NCBI GenBank assembly: GCA_023375785.1
Contig: SZWC01000043.1
Coordinates: 537,722 to 601,721, forward strand
Origin: Penium margaritaceum
Lineage: Eukaryota; Streptophyta; Zygnematophyceae; Desmidiales; Peniaceae
Length of the DNA: 64,000 nt
Reading direction: 5' to 3'
Shown here: piece after piece, positions 45,266-57,261 of the stretch
How positions within the stretch are numbered: position 1 is the stretch's first letter
How the letters are laid out: every line of letters begins with the position of its first letter
Program-made: the position numbers and the translations under genes
Notes under the pieces: model-generated
Database searches by the model: none
Told to the model about the DNA's origin: nothing
The model's input: only the letters and a program-made list of their open reading frames with translations

Positions 45266-46037
45266 TGTTGACCTGATATGCTCCTTGTCCATCGCTGACA
45301 TTTGGACAGGCACAGGACAGAGTAGGCATGCACTGCTCTTTTGGAGTAAGTCCCCTAAGTCTAGCCTAGATAGACAAGGCATGCATTGCTCCTTTGGAGC
45401 AAGTCCTCTTTGGTCTAAACTGGATAGTATAGCAAGCAAACACCACCTAGGACAACTCCTTCTGGCTTACACGTTCCACAGTTAGTCTCTCGAGCGAGAG
45501 GTCACTAGGTCCAATCCCAACCCAGTGACTAAATTTCTTTGTGACCAAAAGGGGGACAAGAAGGTTCTAAGAGACATCTCAGAATATTCCAAGGTCCTTC
45601 CTGGTGGCTGGTGCCACTTTGCGGTCACAAGGAGCGCCATGTAGGCAAGGGGGATGACGCAATCGAGATTATCCCCAAAGTGGCTCCTCCAAGGAGCCAC
45701 TACGTGCCTAGGCTAGAGGCTGGCTCTTGGACTATAAGAACCTGTCAATTGTCTTTCATTGAGTACAGTTCTTACCTTTGAGACTCCTCACAGAGTTGTC
45801 CACCAGAGGCAGACACTAGAGAAGTATTGGTTGGTCTAAGCCCCAGGAGCTAGCTCCTCGCGCGAAAGTGACCAAGTACTCAGGACACAATGCAAGGAAG
45901 TGATTCCTATGAACTGCTCAGTGTAGAACCTTGGCTCTGAGGGTAATACCACCTCTTGACTGCAATACCAAGAGCGATCGGCAAGAACCATTGTGTCGGA
46001 ACACGTATTCTAGACCATCGCCTCGGGGAGGTGGACA
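45266..46037 (+). repeat. A3 3' LTR
   Basis: A 772-bp LTR from TGTTGACCTGATATGC to GAGGTGGACA. The part 45690-46037 pairs, in reverse, with the A4 LTR piece at 62126-62465 and more distantly with the A1 LTR. A weak tRNA-like stretch (AGTTAGTCTC then GGTCCAATCCC, about 45480-45530) occupies the LTR position where A1 and A2 have theirs. Confidence 0.8.
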
Positions 46038-46834
46038 TCTTTCTGGCAATAGTAGCACTTGCCTTTCTTCTTACCTCTCTGCTGTCCAGACTGCTGCTGA
46101 TGCTGGTTATGTGAGTTTGTGGCCACAAAGGCTACTTTACTACTGCCGTTGTCATTGCGCTTTGCATTACTGCGATGCAGTTCTACCTCCACCAGGTGCA
46201 TGCAGATGAAGTCCAGGTCGAGAGTCGGCTGGCAGTCCAATGTCTCTTGTACTGTGTCGTAGCTCACTAGGAGTCCCCTCAGCAAGAGGAGGATGAAGCG
46301 CGTCCCTTCTACAGGGTTGCCGGCTGCTTTCAGGTGCTTTGCCAGCTCCTTTACCCTACCCAAGTACGCCTCCATCCCTTTGCCACCCTATATTTTCAAC
46401 GCCATCATCTTCTCCTCCAAAAGCATGAGAAATGCAAGATCCTTGCTCTCCTATTTCTTGCACAACATGTCCCACCCCTCTTTTGCAGTAGGCTTGTCAC
46501 TCACGTACTCAAGATGCGGGTTGGAGATAGTGTTAAAAAGCAGCTTGTAAGTCTTCCTGTCCTTCTTCTTCCACTCCGCATATACCGCTGCTGCAGTTGT
46601 AGATGAATTTGCATCTACTGTACCTTTCTGTGATGTCTTCCCCACCACCACTTGCGCTAAGGTGATGCCCTCTGCCTATGGAGGCCGAGCGCGCTCATCG
46701 CCCCTTACCACCTTCCACAAGCCCCTCTCCTCCAAAAAGAGGTAGGTACGGATTTTCCAAAACATGAAGTTGGTACATCCTTCCAGCCTCTCTAAGGACT
46801 AGGCTACAATGACCACGTCTGCTGCTATCATTTT
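46038..46834 (-). pseudogene. B4 gag relic (family B), left piece
   Basis: Minus-strand family B gag from the zinc knuckle (CYYCQKD near the left edge) through QSGQQRGKKKGK, HLVEVELHRSNAKRN, LLLLRGLLVSYDTVQETL and MEAYLGRVKELAKHLKAAG to the N-terminal part. A3 adjoins on the left, A2 on the right. The gag start, leader and 5' LTR continue at 60312-61693. B4 may be the other half of B7 (31932-32519), both being minus-strand B relics with complementary parts; this is inference. Confidence 0.82.
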
Positions 46835-47491
46835 TGTCAACCGGCCTGAGGCAAACGGTCTGAAAACGGAGTACAGTGACATCTTCCGACCGCTCATAGC
46901 ATTTCAGCTATGAGAAGATATCCCTCTCAGGATCGTGTTTCCAAAGTGTTCAGCTCACAAAGCTTGCTCCTTCCGTGGCCTCCCGGTTCCCCCTTTTAGC
47001 TTGTCCTAAGTCTTTTATATCTGCCCCTGGTTGGCCAACTTATGCCTTAGTTTTCAGCACAAGTCGCAAGGGTAAGAAGTGGATGATTAATCACATGCAA
47101 GTGACATGTACTTATAGTCCTACTGCCGGCTCTAGAATTGTGTGCGCACTGGCTCCTTAGAGGGCCACTTCTAGGGCAATCCAGGGCCACCTCACTAGTC
47201 CGCCACGTCATGCGTCCTGTGACAACCAAGTGGCAACCTCCACAAGAAGCATCCTAGAAGCTTCCTCTCATCCTATGGGTCACATAAAAAATTGTCCGTA
47301 CCAAGGTTTGAAGCCGTGACCTCACGGCTCTAACTCTAGAGCACTAACCATTGCGTTTCACAGGCTTGTCGCATAGGGCGTCTACCGGCTAGACTATCAG
47401 GACTAGACGTAGGGGACTTACTCCAAACGAGCAGTGCATGCCTACACTTGTCCAAAGTACAGCAGTGGTCAAGGGGCACTACAAAATGACA
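46835..47491 (-). repeat. A2 3' LTR
   Basis: 657 bp, TGTCAACCGGCC...CTACAAAATGACA. The polypurine tract (reversed AACTCTCCCTTGC) follows at 47492-47504. Confidence 0.92.
47291..47365 (-). other. tRNA-like segment in A2 3' LTR
   Basis: On the minus strand GCCTGTG, a D-arm-like CGCAATGGTTAGTGC, an anticodon-arm-like GCTCTAGAGTTAGAGC, the hairpin CCGTGAGGTCACGG and a T-loop-like GGCTTCAAACC follow in tRNA order. No complete cloverleaf forms. It is kept in the 5' LTR at 60111-60185. Confidence 0.5.
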
Positions 47492-47504
47492 AACTCTCCC
47501 TTGC

Positions 47505-48760
47505 ACCTCTGTCCACCTGTTGTGAGCCCTCCAGTTGTCTTGGCTTTCAGTCTTCATCTGCTCTGTTGACCATACCAATCTCTTGAGTACGTGTAGAGTG
47601 CAAGTCACTGTCAAGCGCCTTGTCATGCAATCAATAAGCATCTTCTTTATCTTCACAAACTCCAGGTCCACAATCTCCTTGGCGACAAGATCGCGCGAGT
47701 AGTGGTACCTGATGTCAATATGCTTCGTACGCCGGGAGATGACATCATCCTGTGCCATTTCCATGGCACTCTTGTTGTCGATGCGGACAACTGTCGCTTC
47801 TGTCTGTGGCACTTTCATCTCAGCAAGCAAACTGCGTAGCCACTGTGTCTCCTTGCGTGCTTCTGACAGAGCGATGTACTTGTTGGGAAAGGAGCCATCC
47901 GGCTCTATTTCAGGTCCACAGGAGCAAGTTCCAGGAAACTTCCAGATTCCTGTTCCAATTGTCAATCTGTCTTCACCATGTGAAAGATCAGGTGGCAAGT
48001 TATCAACAGTCCAAGTTTCAGGCCGATCCAACGGTCGGATTGGAAGATGTGAATTTTCGAAGTTTCGGGGTTCATGGACCGCCGATGCTTGGGTGGCCAT
48101 GGGTGATGGCTCCATGCCTTAGCCTGAGAAAAGAAAAAAACAAGAGGTCCAGGGTCAAGACCTGATGGGAGAAATATCCAAAAAGGTCCTTGGTCTTAGG
48201 ATTACCTTGTCAGAGCGTGGTGACTAGGATAAAGGTACCTCTCCTTACTTTTTAGGTGAGGTGAGATCCTTGTGTGCTAGCCATGGACACATGGCGATTC
48301 TCCATGGGTTTGTGGGTGATGTGACCACTAGGAGTGTGCAATGAGAGCATTCTCTAGCTCTCTAGGTCGTCTGTAACTGGTCAGCCTGATTGTTAGGCTG
48401 ATTTCCTCCCTTGTGTGAGATTGTGGACTCTAGTGTGTGAGCCTTTGCCTCCATGGCTAAGTGGTGTGGCTTGTGAGAGGGCTGACTTGCCCAAGCTCTA
48501 GCTCTATATGTACTCCATCATTCTGAGTGATTAAACAACCATTCTTCAGCACAAGTGATGCCTTTTCAGTCCCACATGCTCGCTGCTCCAAGGCTCCCTC
48601 TCTCCTCCAGATCCAACAGTACTCTGCCTCAGCGGTAGAGATGGAGACACTGACTTGCTTTCTGCTTGCCCAAGAAACTGTACCACCGTTCAAGTGGCAC
48701 ACAAAGGCCGAGGTGGACTTTCTATCATCGATTCTTCCTCCCTAGTTGGCGACTGTGTAG
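47505..48760 (-). pseudogene. A2 RNase H relic, split by a solo LTR
   Basis: Minus-strand RNase H relics include SLLAEMKVPQTEATVVRIDNKSA (read in part), QDDVISRRTKHIDIRYHYS and YIALSEARKETQWLRS on the left of the solo LTR and SISTAEAEY on the right. The host RNase H and the inserted LTR are cleanly separable by the GTACT TSD. Confidence 0.85.
47881..48618 (+). mobile_element. Solo family B LTR in A2
   Basis: A full 738-bp LTR, TGTTGGGAAAGGAGCC...AGATCCAACA, with a perfect TSD GTACT on both sides (47876-47880 and 48619-48623). No internal element sequence is attached, so it is a solo LTR left by LTR-LTR recombination. Its length equals the B1 3' LTR exactly. Confidence 0.95.
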
Positions 48761-50300
48761 CAGACAAGTCACAGCGGGTCAGATCCCTCTTGGCCTCTAA
48801 ACTGGAGTCCCATGTCTTCTGCACATAGCGCATGATGCGCTTGACTACTTGCTAGTATTGTAGCCCTGGATTGGCCAGAAACCTGCTCACTTATTCCAGA
48901 GCATAGCAGATATCAGGGCGTGTTCCAACCATGGCGTACATGAGGCTACCAATAGCAGACTGGTAGGGAATGTCCTCCATCTCACGCCGTTCTGCTTCTG
49001 TGCTGGGGCTCATGGAGGAGGAGAGTTTGATGTCTGTTATCATGGACGTGCTGATGGGTTTGCAATCCTCCATGTTGTAGCGCTTCAAAACCTCCATGAT
49101 GTACTTTGTCTGGTTCAATTCGATGGTACCTGCTGCTCGGTTGCGGTGGATGGCGATCTCGAGGTAGTACTCGAGAGGACCCATGTCCATATTGAACCTG
49201 TTGCTGAGGTTTGTCTTTAGCTCATTCAGCAGCTCGATGGAAGACGAGCAGATGATGTGATCGTCCACATACAGTGCAACTAGCATCAGACCTTGCTCAT
49301 CCTCTCGCACGTAGACACCAGGGTCATTCTAGCAGTGCGCGAAAGGAAGTCCGGACATGAAGCCGTCCATCTCCTTATACCACATCCTTGGCGCCTGTTT
49401 CAACCCGTAGAGCGCTTTGACACCTTGCCCTCTGGAGCCTTGACTCCCTCAGGCACCTCCATCAACACCTCGTTGTCCAGCTTCCCATAAAGGAAAGCTG
49501 TCTTGACGTCCATCTGGTGGATCTCCAAGTCTTTGGCAGCAGCAGTGGCCAGTATGGATCTGAGGGAGGTGAAGGTGACGACTGGCGCAAAGGTCTCCTC
49601 GTACTCTTAGCCTGTACGCTGGGAGAATCCCTTCGCCACAACTCTCACCTTATACTTGTCGATTGTGCCATCCTGCTTTTACTTCTTCCGAAGAACCCAC
49701 TTCGACCCCACCACGTGAGCCTTTGGGGGCTAGTCCACCAGAACCCATGTCTCATTCTCCTCAAAGGACACGAGCCCGCTGTCCAATGCCTCCTTCCACT
49801 TGGCTGCATCCGGCCTGGTCATAGCGTCTACTACTGTCACAGGCTCCCCTCAGCCAAGCACGTCCAGCTGAGTCCAGTCCATGTGCTGCTGTCAGCATCG
49901 TATTGTTTTGTGGCTTTCTTTTGACGTGTGCTCCACTACATTGTCCCTGCTGGTGGGTCGTTGTCATGCTGCTGGTGTTGTTGTTGCTGTTGCTGCTGCT
50001 GCTGGTGCCGCTACTGCTGGTGCTGTTGCGATGATGCTTGCTGCCTTGGTGATCCTTCGTCAGAGGAAGAGCCACTGGCCTCAGAGTCAGACTCTGAAGC
50101 CTCGGACAACTCAGACTGAGTGTCAAAGTCCGTCACTGTGTCAGGTTGCACAGCCGCTCTCCTTGCAGAATCACCCCCTTGATTCACTGGCGCGATCTGC
50201 CAGTTGTCAGGTGCTTGGTCTCCTGACTCAAGCAGCACGACCTACTCCCACGATTTGGGGGCGTGGGCCGCATCTAGCACCTCTCCCTTTCCAAAACTCC
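48761..50300 (-). pseudogene. A2 reverse transcriptase and linker relic
   Basis: Minus-strand reverse transcriptase with LVALYVDDHIICSSS (catalytic box near 49258-49275), NMDMGPLEYYLEIAIHRNRAA, TKYIMEVLKRYNMEDCKPIST and SAIGSLMYAMVGTRPDICYA. The upstream linker is acidic and Ser-rich (SEASESDSEASGSSSDEGS), with a Gln-rich run coded by CTG repeats (+ strand, about 49975-50037). Broken in places. Confidence 0.83.
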
Positions 50301-50667
50301 TATATCAAACTCGACGTCTCGGCTTCGGATGAGCTTTCCAGCAGTCTAGTCCCACGGCCCGTACGCCTTGTGTGCGGTGTCGTAGCCGACCATGACGCAC
50401 TTACGGGTACGAGCATCCAACTTCCCACTACCTTTGCCTGCTTGGACCTTTGCCCAGGCAGTACAGCCGAACACCTTGAGATGTGAGGCATCCGACTTCC
50501 TTCCCGACCACACCTCCTGCGGCATCTTGAGCTGCTTCTCTTGCTGCTTCTTGCCCCGCCTACGAAGTCTAACTACACGAGTAAGGTTCACGAGGTAGCA
50601 GGCCATCCTTGCAGCTTCGGGCGAGAAGCGAGGTGTAAGTTTGGCGTCAAAGAGTATGCTTCGCGTC
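50301..50667 (-). pseudogene. A2 integrase, C-terminal part
   Basis: Minus strand AYCLVNLTR-type region, WSGRKSDASHLKVFGCTAWA, and CVMVGYDTAHKAYGPWD. The integrase core continues beyond B3 at 57262. B3 entered here with TSD GCGTC. Confidence 0.84.
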
Positions 50668-51666
50668 TGTTGGATCTGGAGGAGAGAGGGATCCTTGGAG
50701 CAGCGAGCATGTGGGACTGAAAGGGCATCACTTGTGCTGAAGAATGGTTGTTGAATCACTCAAAATGTTGGAGTACATATAGAGCTAGAGCTTGGGCAAG
50801 TAAGCCCTCTCACAAGCCATACCACTTAGCCATGGAGGCTAAGGCTCACACACTAGAGTCCACAATCTCACACAAGGGAGGAAATCAGCCTAACAATCAG
50901 GCTGACCAGTCACACACGACCTAGAAAGCTAGAGAATGCTCTCATGGCACACTCCTAGTGGTCGCATCACCCACAAACCCATGGAGAATTGCNTGTGCTG
51001 AAGAATGGTTGTTGAATCACTCAAAATGTTGGAGTACATATAGAGCTAGAGCTTGGGCAAGTAAGCCCTCTCACAAGCCATACCACTTAGCCATGGAGGC
51101 TAAGGCTCACACACTAGAGTCCACAATCTCACACAAGGGAGGAAATCAGCCTAACAATCAGGCTGACCAGTCACACACGACCTAGAAAGCTAGAGAATGC
51201 TCTCATGGCACACTCCTAGTGGTCGCATCACCCACAAACCCATGGAGAATTGCCATGTGTCCATGGCTAGCACACAAGGATCTCACCTCACCTAAAAAGT
51301 AAGGAGAGGTACCTTTCTCCTAGTCAGCACACTCTGACAAGGCAATCTTAAGACCAAGGACCTTTTTGGATATTTCTCCCATCAGGTCTTGATCCTGGAC
51401 CTCTTGCCTTTTTCTTTTCTCAGGCTATGGCATGGAGCCATCATCCATGGTCACCCAGACATCGTCGATCCATGACCCGTGACACTTCGAAAATTCATAT
51501 CTCCCAACCCGACTGTTGGATCGGCCTGAAACTTGGACCATAGATAATTTTCCACCTGATCTTTCCAATGGTGAAGATGGATTGACGATCGAAGCAGGCA
51601 TCTAGAAGTTTCCAGGAACTTACTCCTGTGGACCTCAAACTGAGCCGGACGGCTCCTTTCCCAACA
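50668..51666 (-). repeat. B3 3' LTR with assembly duplication
   Basis: TGTTGGATCTGG...TTTCCCAACA. The stretch from TGTGCTGAAGAATGG (about 50733) to GAGAATTGC (50992) is repeated exactly from 50994 after an N. Removing one copy gives 738 bp, the family length, so the repeat is best read as a gap-closing error. Confidence 0.9.
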
Positions 51667-51679
51667 ATCTCCCACTTTG

Positions 51680-53280
51680 CCGCAATCAGAGTGGGCTGAG
51701 TCCACATGCCTTCATAAAGAACTGCTGCTTCTCACGGGTCACTTGCTTGGTTCAGAAATCAGCGACCTGCCTGCTGGTTGGAGTAAACTCCAGCTTGATA
51801 GTACCCTCCTGCACCATGTGCTTGATGAAGTGATATGTGATATCAATGTGCTTGGTGCGTGCATGGTGCTCAGCATTCTTGGCGAGTGCGATTGCGCTCT
51901 GGTTGTCGACGCGCACAGGAACTAGAACTGCTACACTCCCACTCATCTCCGCCATGAGACGTTGGAGCCAAACTACTTGGCTCCAAAGTTGAGAGAGACG
52001 TACTTAGCTTCTCTGCTCAAGTTGGCCACAACCACCTGTCGCTTGCTGGACCAGCTAATGGTACCTCCATTCATGAGAAACACATGTCCAGAGATGGACT
52101 TGCAGGTCTCAGGATTTGAAGTCCAATCTGCATCTGTGTAGCCGATGATGCTGTTGTTGTGCCGTTGTAGGTGATGCCAACGTTGATGGTTCCAGCAAGG
52201 CAGCGGAAGATCCGCTTCACTGCCTTCTGGTACTCCGGTCCGGGATTAGCCATGTGCTGGCTCACAGCGCTCACAGCCTGTGCGAGGTCCGGCCTGGTTG
52301 CCACCATCAGGTACATAAGACTGCCGACATCGCTCTGGTACTTCTGCCGCTCAGCTGCATCTGCTTCTCCACTAAAGCTCACGAGGTACTGCCGTGTCTC
52401 CAGCGGCGTGCCGATGGATTTGGCCTCTGCCATGCCAAACCGCTATAGGACGTCCTTGATGTAGCGACTTTGCTGTAGCGAAAGAGAGCGTGATGTACGG
52501 TCACGCGTGATCTGGATGCCAAGGAAGTATGACGCCTCCCCGAGATCAGACATCTGGAAGCACTCCTGCATGGCCTCCTTGAACTCCTGGAGTGCAAACA
52601 TGCTGTTAGAAAGGAGGAGCATGTCATCCACATAGACAATGATGATGAGGATCTCATGCTCATGCTACCAGAGATACACGCTATAGTCACACTCGTTGCG
52701 CTCAAATCCCATGCACTACAATGTCGCATCCAACTTCAGGTTCCAAGCACGCGACGCTTGCTTGAGGCCGTACAGCGACTTCTGCAGCTCGCAAACCAGG
52801 TGCTCCTGGCCATCCATGACGAACACCTCAGGCTCCTCCATGTAGATCTCCTCCTCTGAGTCACCATTCAAGAATGCTGTCTTGACATCCATGTGGTGAA
52901 CCTCAAAGTCCTTAGCTGCTACAGAAGAGAGGAGCGTGCGCACAGAGGCAAACTTTGCAACAGGGGTAAAAGTTTCTGTGTAGTCGATACCCTCCTGCTG
53001 TGAGTAGCCCTTGGCGACCAGCCTCGCCTTGTACTTTTCCAGGTTACCATCTACTCCTTGCTTCTTCTTGAACACCCACTTGCACTTGATCACCTTATGT
53101 CCAGGTGGACGCTCCGTCAGCTCCCACGTGCCGTTGTCCAGCTGCGACTGTATCTCATGCTGTACGGCTTGTGCCCAATCTGCTGCATCCGGTGCAGGCA
53201 TGGCCTCCTTGTATGACGTTGGCTCATCTGAATCTGCTATAATTGCGACGTTCATCTGTTCTGGTTTCTGCAACATCTAG
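51680..53280 (-). pseudogene. B3 RNase H and reverse transcriptase region
   Basis: Minus strand: CKWVFKKKQGVDGNLEKYK, KARLVAKGYSQQEGIDYTE, FTPVAKFASVRTLLSS, MDVKTAFLNGDSEEEIYM, SLYGLKQASRAWN and a catalytic VDDMLLLSNSM near 52620. Then YLGI-type EASYFLGIQITRD, DVGSLMYLMVATRPDLAQAV and RNase H RVDNQSAIALAKNAEHHAR with KHIDITYHFIKHMVQ. It ends with FTPTSRQVADF before the polypurine tract. Well preserved but broken. Confidence 0.88.
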
Positions 53281-54560
53281 AAATGGCCTGCGACCTGGTG
53301 CTGGAGCGTTAGCGGGCGGCTGGCGCGGTGCTGCTGGCACAACTGCTGCTGCTGGTGGTGCTACATCTCCCTCCTCTGCTCTTGATGAGGCTGTTGTATC
53401 TGCTCCATCAGACATGGGAGAGTAGAGTGATTCTCCCAATGTCATAGTAGAGGAAGGATCGGGAGAGACTGGCTCAAGAAGGATTTATGCTCCTACTGTC
53501 TCGTCAGCTGCTGGTTCTACTACCTCTTCACAAACAATGTTGGTGCCGATGACGTTGCTCTCGTTGAAGACGACATCCTTGGAGATGATGACGTGACCTG
53601 TATCCTTCTCGTAGAGGCCATAGGCCTTGCTTGCCACGTTGTACTCAATCATCAGCATCTGTGCACTCTTCGCGTCCCATTTCTGCCGCTTCTCCTTGGG
53701 CACGTGCATGTGCGCCAGGATGCCAAATGCTCGGAGATGACCCACGCTCGGTTTTTATGCCGAACCACGCCTCATACGGCGTCATCTGCTCCAGCGCCTT
53801 GGTTGGACTGCGGTTCTTGATGTAGACCGCAGTGCTCACGGCTTCAGCCCAGAAGTCGTAGGTCAACTGAGTCGCGTACAGCATGGAGCGCGCCGACTCC
53901 TTTATGGTACGGTTGGCGCGTTCTGCTACACCGTTCTGCTACGGCAACTACGGCGCGGTACACTACGCCTTGATGCCAGCTGCTGTGAGGTAGTCGTGGA
54001 ACTCCTTGCTCAAGTACTGTCCACCGCGATCGCTGTGCAGCGCCTTGATCTTCTTGCCAGTCTGGTTCTCCATCATGGCGTTGAACTCCTTGAACGTGTC
54101 AAAGCACTGGTCCTTGGAAAGAAGGAAGTACACAGCAGTGTAACGGCTGAAATCATCAATGAAGGTCAGGAAATACCTAGAGCCTCCAAAGCTCTGGGTC
54201 TGCATCGGTCCACACAAGTCCATGTGGACCAGCTCCAACACCTCCTTCGCACGCTCCCCTGCTCTAGAGAACGCCTCCCGGTGCTGCTTCCCCTCCAAAC
54301 AGCCGATGCACAACTACTGCTCAAAGTTAGAAATGGTAGGAAGGTCACGCACCAGCTGCTTTGCTTGAAGCTGCTGCAAGGCACGCATGCCGATGTGGCT
54401 GTAGCGCGCATGCCAGATCTCGCCATCTGTCGCCTGCACCACTGTTGCAAGACTCTGCTCACGCGGGATCTTAGTCGCCACCGGCAGGCGGTACATGTCG
54501 CCCTCCTTCACCGACCTGGCCAACTCCTCTCCTGTATCCTGGTTGAGGATGTAGCCATAG
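53281..54560 (-). pseudogene. B3 integrase and linker region
   Basis: Minus strand: CIGCLEGKQHREAFSRAGE (zinc domain), VLELVHMDLCGPMQTQSFGG, FIDDFSRYTAVYFLLSKDQ, LHSDRGGQYLSKEFHDYL (core; about 54015-54035) and NRSPTKALEQMTPYEAWFG. The C-terminal QMLMIEYNVASKAYGLYEKDT and DVVFNESNVIGTNIVCEE follow, then an Ala/Glu/Pro-rich linker. Matches B1 almost word for word. Confidence 0.87.
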
Positions 54561-55876
54561 TCATCATCGAAGACGACACGCAGACCTGTGTTTGTAAGAG
54601 ACGAGACTGAGAGGAGGTTGAATACAGCATCAGGTACATACAGCACGCCATGGAACACTCCCACTTCAATACCACAAGGGGTCTCCAAGCACATCTCCAC
54701 AATCCCAATTCCCTCAGCATACACCACCCGATCATCACCCAAAGCGATAGGACGGGGAGGGATGGATAGCAACTGCGTAAACCACTCCTTGTGGTGCGTC
54801 AGACTCTTGGGACACCCAGAGTCTTTGTACCACGTAGAATCCGCCTTCTCCTTCTGCGACACGTCAGAATTCGCCATGAAGAGGCAGTCGCGCACCTCCT
54901 TGGCCATGTTCATGTTGCCAAAATGGTGCACGCCGGTCTGGTTCTGCTCCTGCTGCTGCTGCTGCTGACGTTGCTGTGACTACTGCTGTTGTTGCTGTGG
55001 AGATTGCTGCTTTTGCTGCTGCTGCTACTACTCCTTCTGGTCCCTCTTCAACTTGAAGCACTCTTTCTTGTAGTGCTCCTCTTTGTGGCAATAATGGCAC
55101 TTGCCCTTCTTCTTGCCTCTCTGCTGCCCAGACTGCTGCTGCTACTGGTTGCATGAGCCCATCGCCATGAAAGCTGTTCCACTGCTGCTGCTGCCGCCAT
55201 TGCGTTTTGCGGCATTGCGACGCAGTTCCACCTGCACCAGGTGTGTGCAGAAGAAGTCGAGGTCGAGAGTTGGCTGGCACTCCAGCGTCTTTTGCACCGT
55301 GTCGTAGCTGGTTGGGAGTCCCCTCAGCAAGAGGAGGATGAAGCGCGTCTCTTCCACAGGGTTGCCGGCCGCTCTCAGCTGCTTCGCTAGCTCCTTTGGC
55401 CTGTCCAGGTACGCCTCCATCCCTTCACTACCCTGCATTTTCAGCGCCATCATCTTTTCCTCCAAAAGCATGAGGAATGCAGGATCCTTGCTCTCATACT
55501 TCTTGTACAACGTGTCCCACCCGTCCTTTGCAATAGCCTTGTCACTCACGTACTGAAGATACGGGTTGGAGATGGTGTTGACAAGCAACCTGTAGGCCTG
55601 CCTGTCCTTCTTCTTCCACTCCTCATACGCCGCCGCTGCAGTTGTAGATAAACTTGCATCTGCTGCACCTTTCTGCGGCGTCTTCCCCGCCACCACCTCA
55701 GCTGCGGTGATGCCTTTTGCCTGTGGAGGCGAAGTGCGCTCGTCGCCGCTCACCACCTCCCACAAGCCCCTCTCCTCCAAAAGGAGGCGGGTACAGATCT
55801 TCCAAAACGTGAAGTTGGCGCGTCCTTCCAGCCTCTCCAAGGACTGGGCTGCTGTTACCACGCCCGCTGCTACCAT
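54561..55876 (-). pseudogene. B3 protease and gag region
   Basis: Protease: STWYKDSGCPKSLTHHKEWF with the DSG aspartate, ALGDDRVVYAEGIGIVEM and FNLLSVSSLTNTG. Gag: MVAAGVVTAAQSLERLEGR start (ATG complement at 55874-55876), FWKICTRLLLEERGLWEV, RLLVNTISNPYLQYV, LEEKMMALKMQGSEGMEAYL and LLLLRGLPTSYDTVQKTLE. The zinc knuckle sits near 55058-55099. The Gln-rich tail is coded by CTG runs on the + strand at about 54946-55035. Confidence 0.87.
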
Positions 55877-56523
55877 TTCGAGCTTTGGTGATGCTCAACG
55901 CTGCCCTTGGGTGTCGGCGCTTCCCCTGCTTACGCTGCTGCTTCTGCCAGAAATATGTCTGACAGAAAATGGACTGTAGATGCCAGCAGACTGGTAATTT
56001 GGAAAAACGCAGCCCATCACTAGAAAATTCAGCTCAAAAACTTTCAGATCGACCCATAAAACAGGGTCATTAACAGGGAATTTTGAAAGATATGCCCTCT
56101 TGAAAACAAGGTATGCTTCTGCTCCTACTCCAACTCAGACCAGCCAGCTTGTAAACGACGTTTCTCCCAAACGAATTAATAGAATGCAAATATGTTTGCA
56201 CCAATGGAAAGACTAGGAAAATCACTACAATTCGCATGTGCCAAGTTTTAAATTTGACAAAGAAACAAGAGAGTTATGGTCATCACAAGGCGACAGTCTT
56301 ACTCATAGAGAAGAGTGTAGTCCTGGCCGACCTCGTTTTGAGCATAACTCTCAATCCGATTGTTGGATCTTCGCGATTTTGGGCTCGTTGGAAAGCTTGT
56401 CTTGCAAAATTGAATATAAAGTGGTCAATCGTCACATTTGGTCAAGGTTTGACCTTAACCTGTCACTCTCAAAGTGACGGCCTGTGCTGGCTGAATCTGG
56501 CAGAATCTGGCTCTGATACCAAA
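55877..56523 (-). other. B3 leader with primer site and stem-loop
   Basis: About 645 bases with no supported gene. The reversed primer site GCTCTGATACCA is at 56510-56521, two bases from the LTR. The PBS-side stem-loop (GTCAC.../GTGAC) lies at about 56461-56481. Confidence 0.85.
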
Positions 56524-57261
56524 TGTTGGATCTGGAGGAGAGAGGGGGCCTTGGAGCAGCAAGTATGTGGGACTGAAAGGGAATCACTTGTGCTGAAGAA
56601 TGGTTGGTTAATCACTCAAAATGACGGAGTACATATAGAGCTAGAGCTTGGGCAAGTCAGCCCTCTCACAAGCCACACCACTTAGCAATGGAGGCTAACG
56701 CTCACACACTAGAGTCCACAATCTCACACAAGGGAGGAAATCAGCCTAACAATCTCGCTGACCAGTCACACATGACCTAGAGAGCTAGAGAATGCTCTCA
56801 TGGCACACTCCTAGTGGTCACATTACCCACAAACCCATAGAGAATCGCCATGTGTCCATGGCTAGCACACAAGGATCTCACCTCACCTAAAAAGTAAGGA
56901 GAGGTACCTTTATCCTAGTCAGCACACTCTCACAAGGCAATCCTAAGACCAAGGACCTTTTTGGATATTTCTCCCATCAGGTCTTGACCCTGGACCTCTT
57001 GCCTTTCCCTTTTCTCAGGCTAAGGCATGGAGCCATCACCCATGGCCACCCAGATATTGTCGGTCCATGACCCCTGACACTTCGAAAATTCATATCTCCC
57101 AGTCCGACCGTTGGATCGGCCTGAAACTTGGACCGTAGATGATTTTCCACCTGATCTTTCAAATGATGAAGACGGATTGACGATCAGAGCAAGCATCTGG
57201 AAGTTTCCTGGAACTTGCTCCTGTGGACCTGAAACTGAGCCGGACGGCTCCTTTCCCAACA
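56524..57261 (-). repeat. B3 5' LTR
   Basis: 738 bp, TGTTGGATCTGGAGG...TTTCCCAACA, followed by the TSD GCGTC and A2 integrase. Confidence 0.93.

Larger units (their letters stand above)
41083..46037 (+). mobile_element. A3, decayed family A copia element
   Basis: A plus-strand copia element of a third A subfamily, with gag, protease, integrase, linker, reverse transcriptase, RNase H and 3' LTR (45266-46037). Its 5' LTR and gag start are missing; C1 lies at the left border. On the right it ends in the gag of B4. The coding part has many interruptions, more than a dozen by eye, so it is old. Its proteins are closest in wording to A2. Confidence 0.87.
50668..57261 (-). mobile_element. B3, near-complete family B element in A2
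   Basis: A minus-strand B element with both LTRs (50668-51666 as assembled; 56524-57261), primer site, all domains and a perfect TSD GCGTC (50663-50667, 57262-57266). It is nested in the integrase of A2. The LTRs are about 94% alike by eye. The assembled left LTR is 999 bp because 261 bp are present twice around a single N at 50993; the underlying LTR is 738 bp. The coding part has a modest number of interruptions (about five to eight). It is younger than A2 by position. Confidence 0.94.

Noticed and set aside
45690-46037. A foldback (inverted-repeat) pair with 62126-62465
   Set aside because: The two are simply LTRs of related A elements in opposite orientation, 16 kb apart, not one structure.
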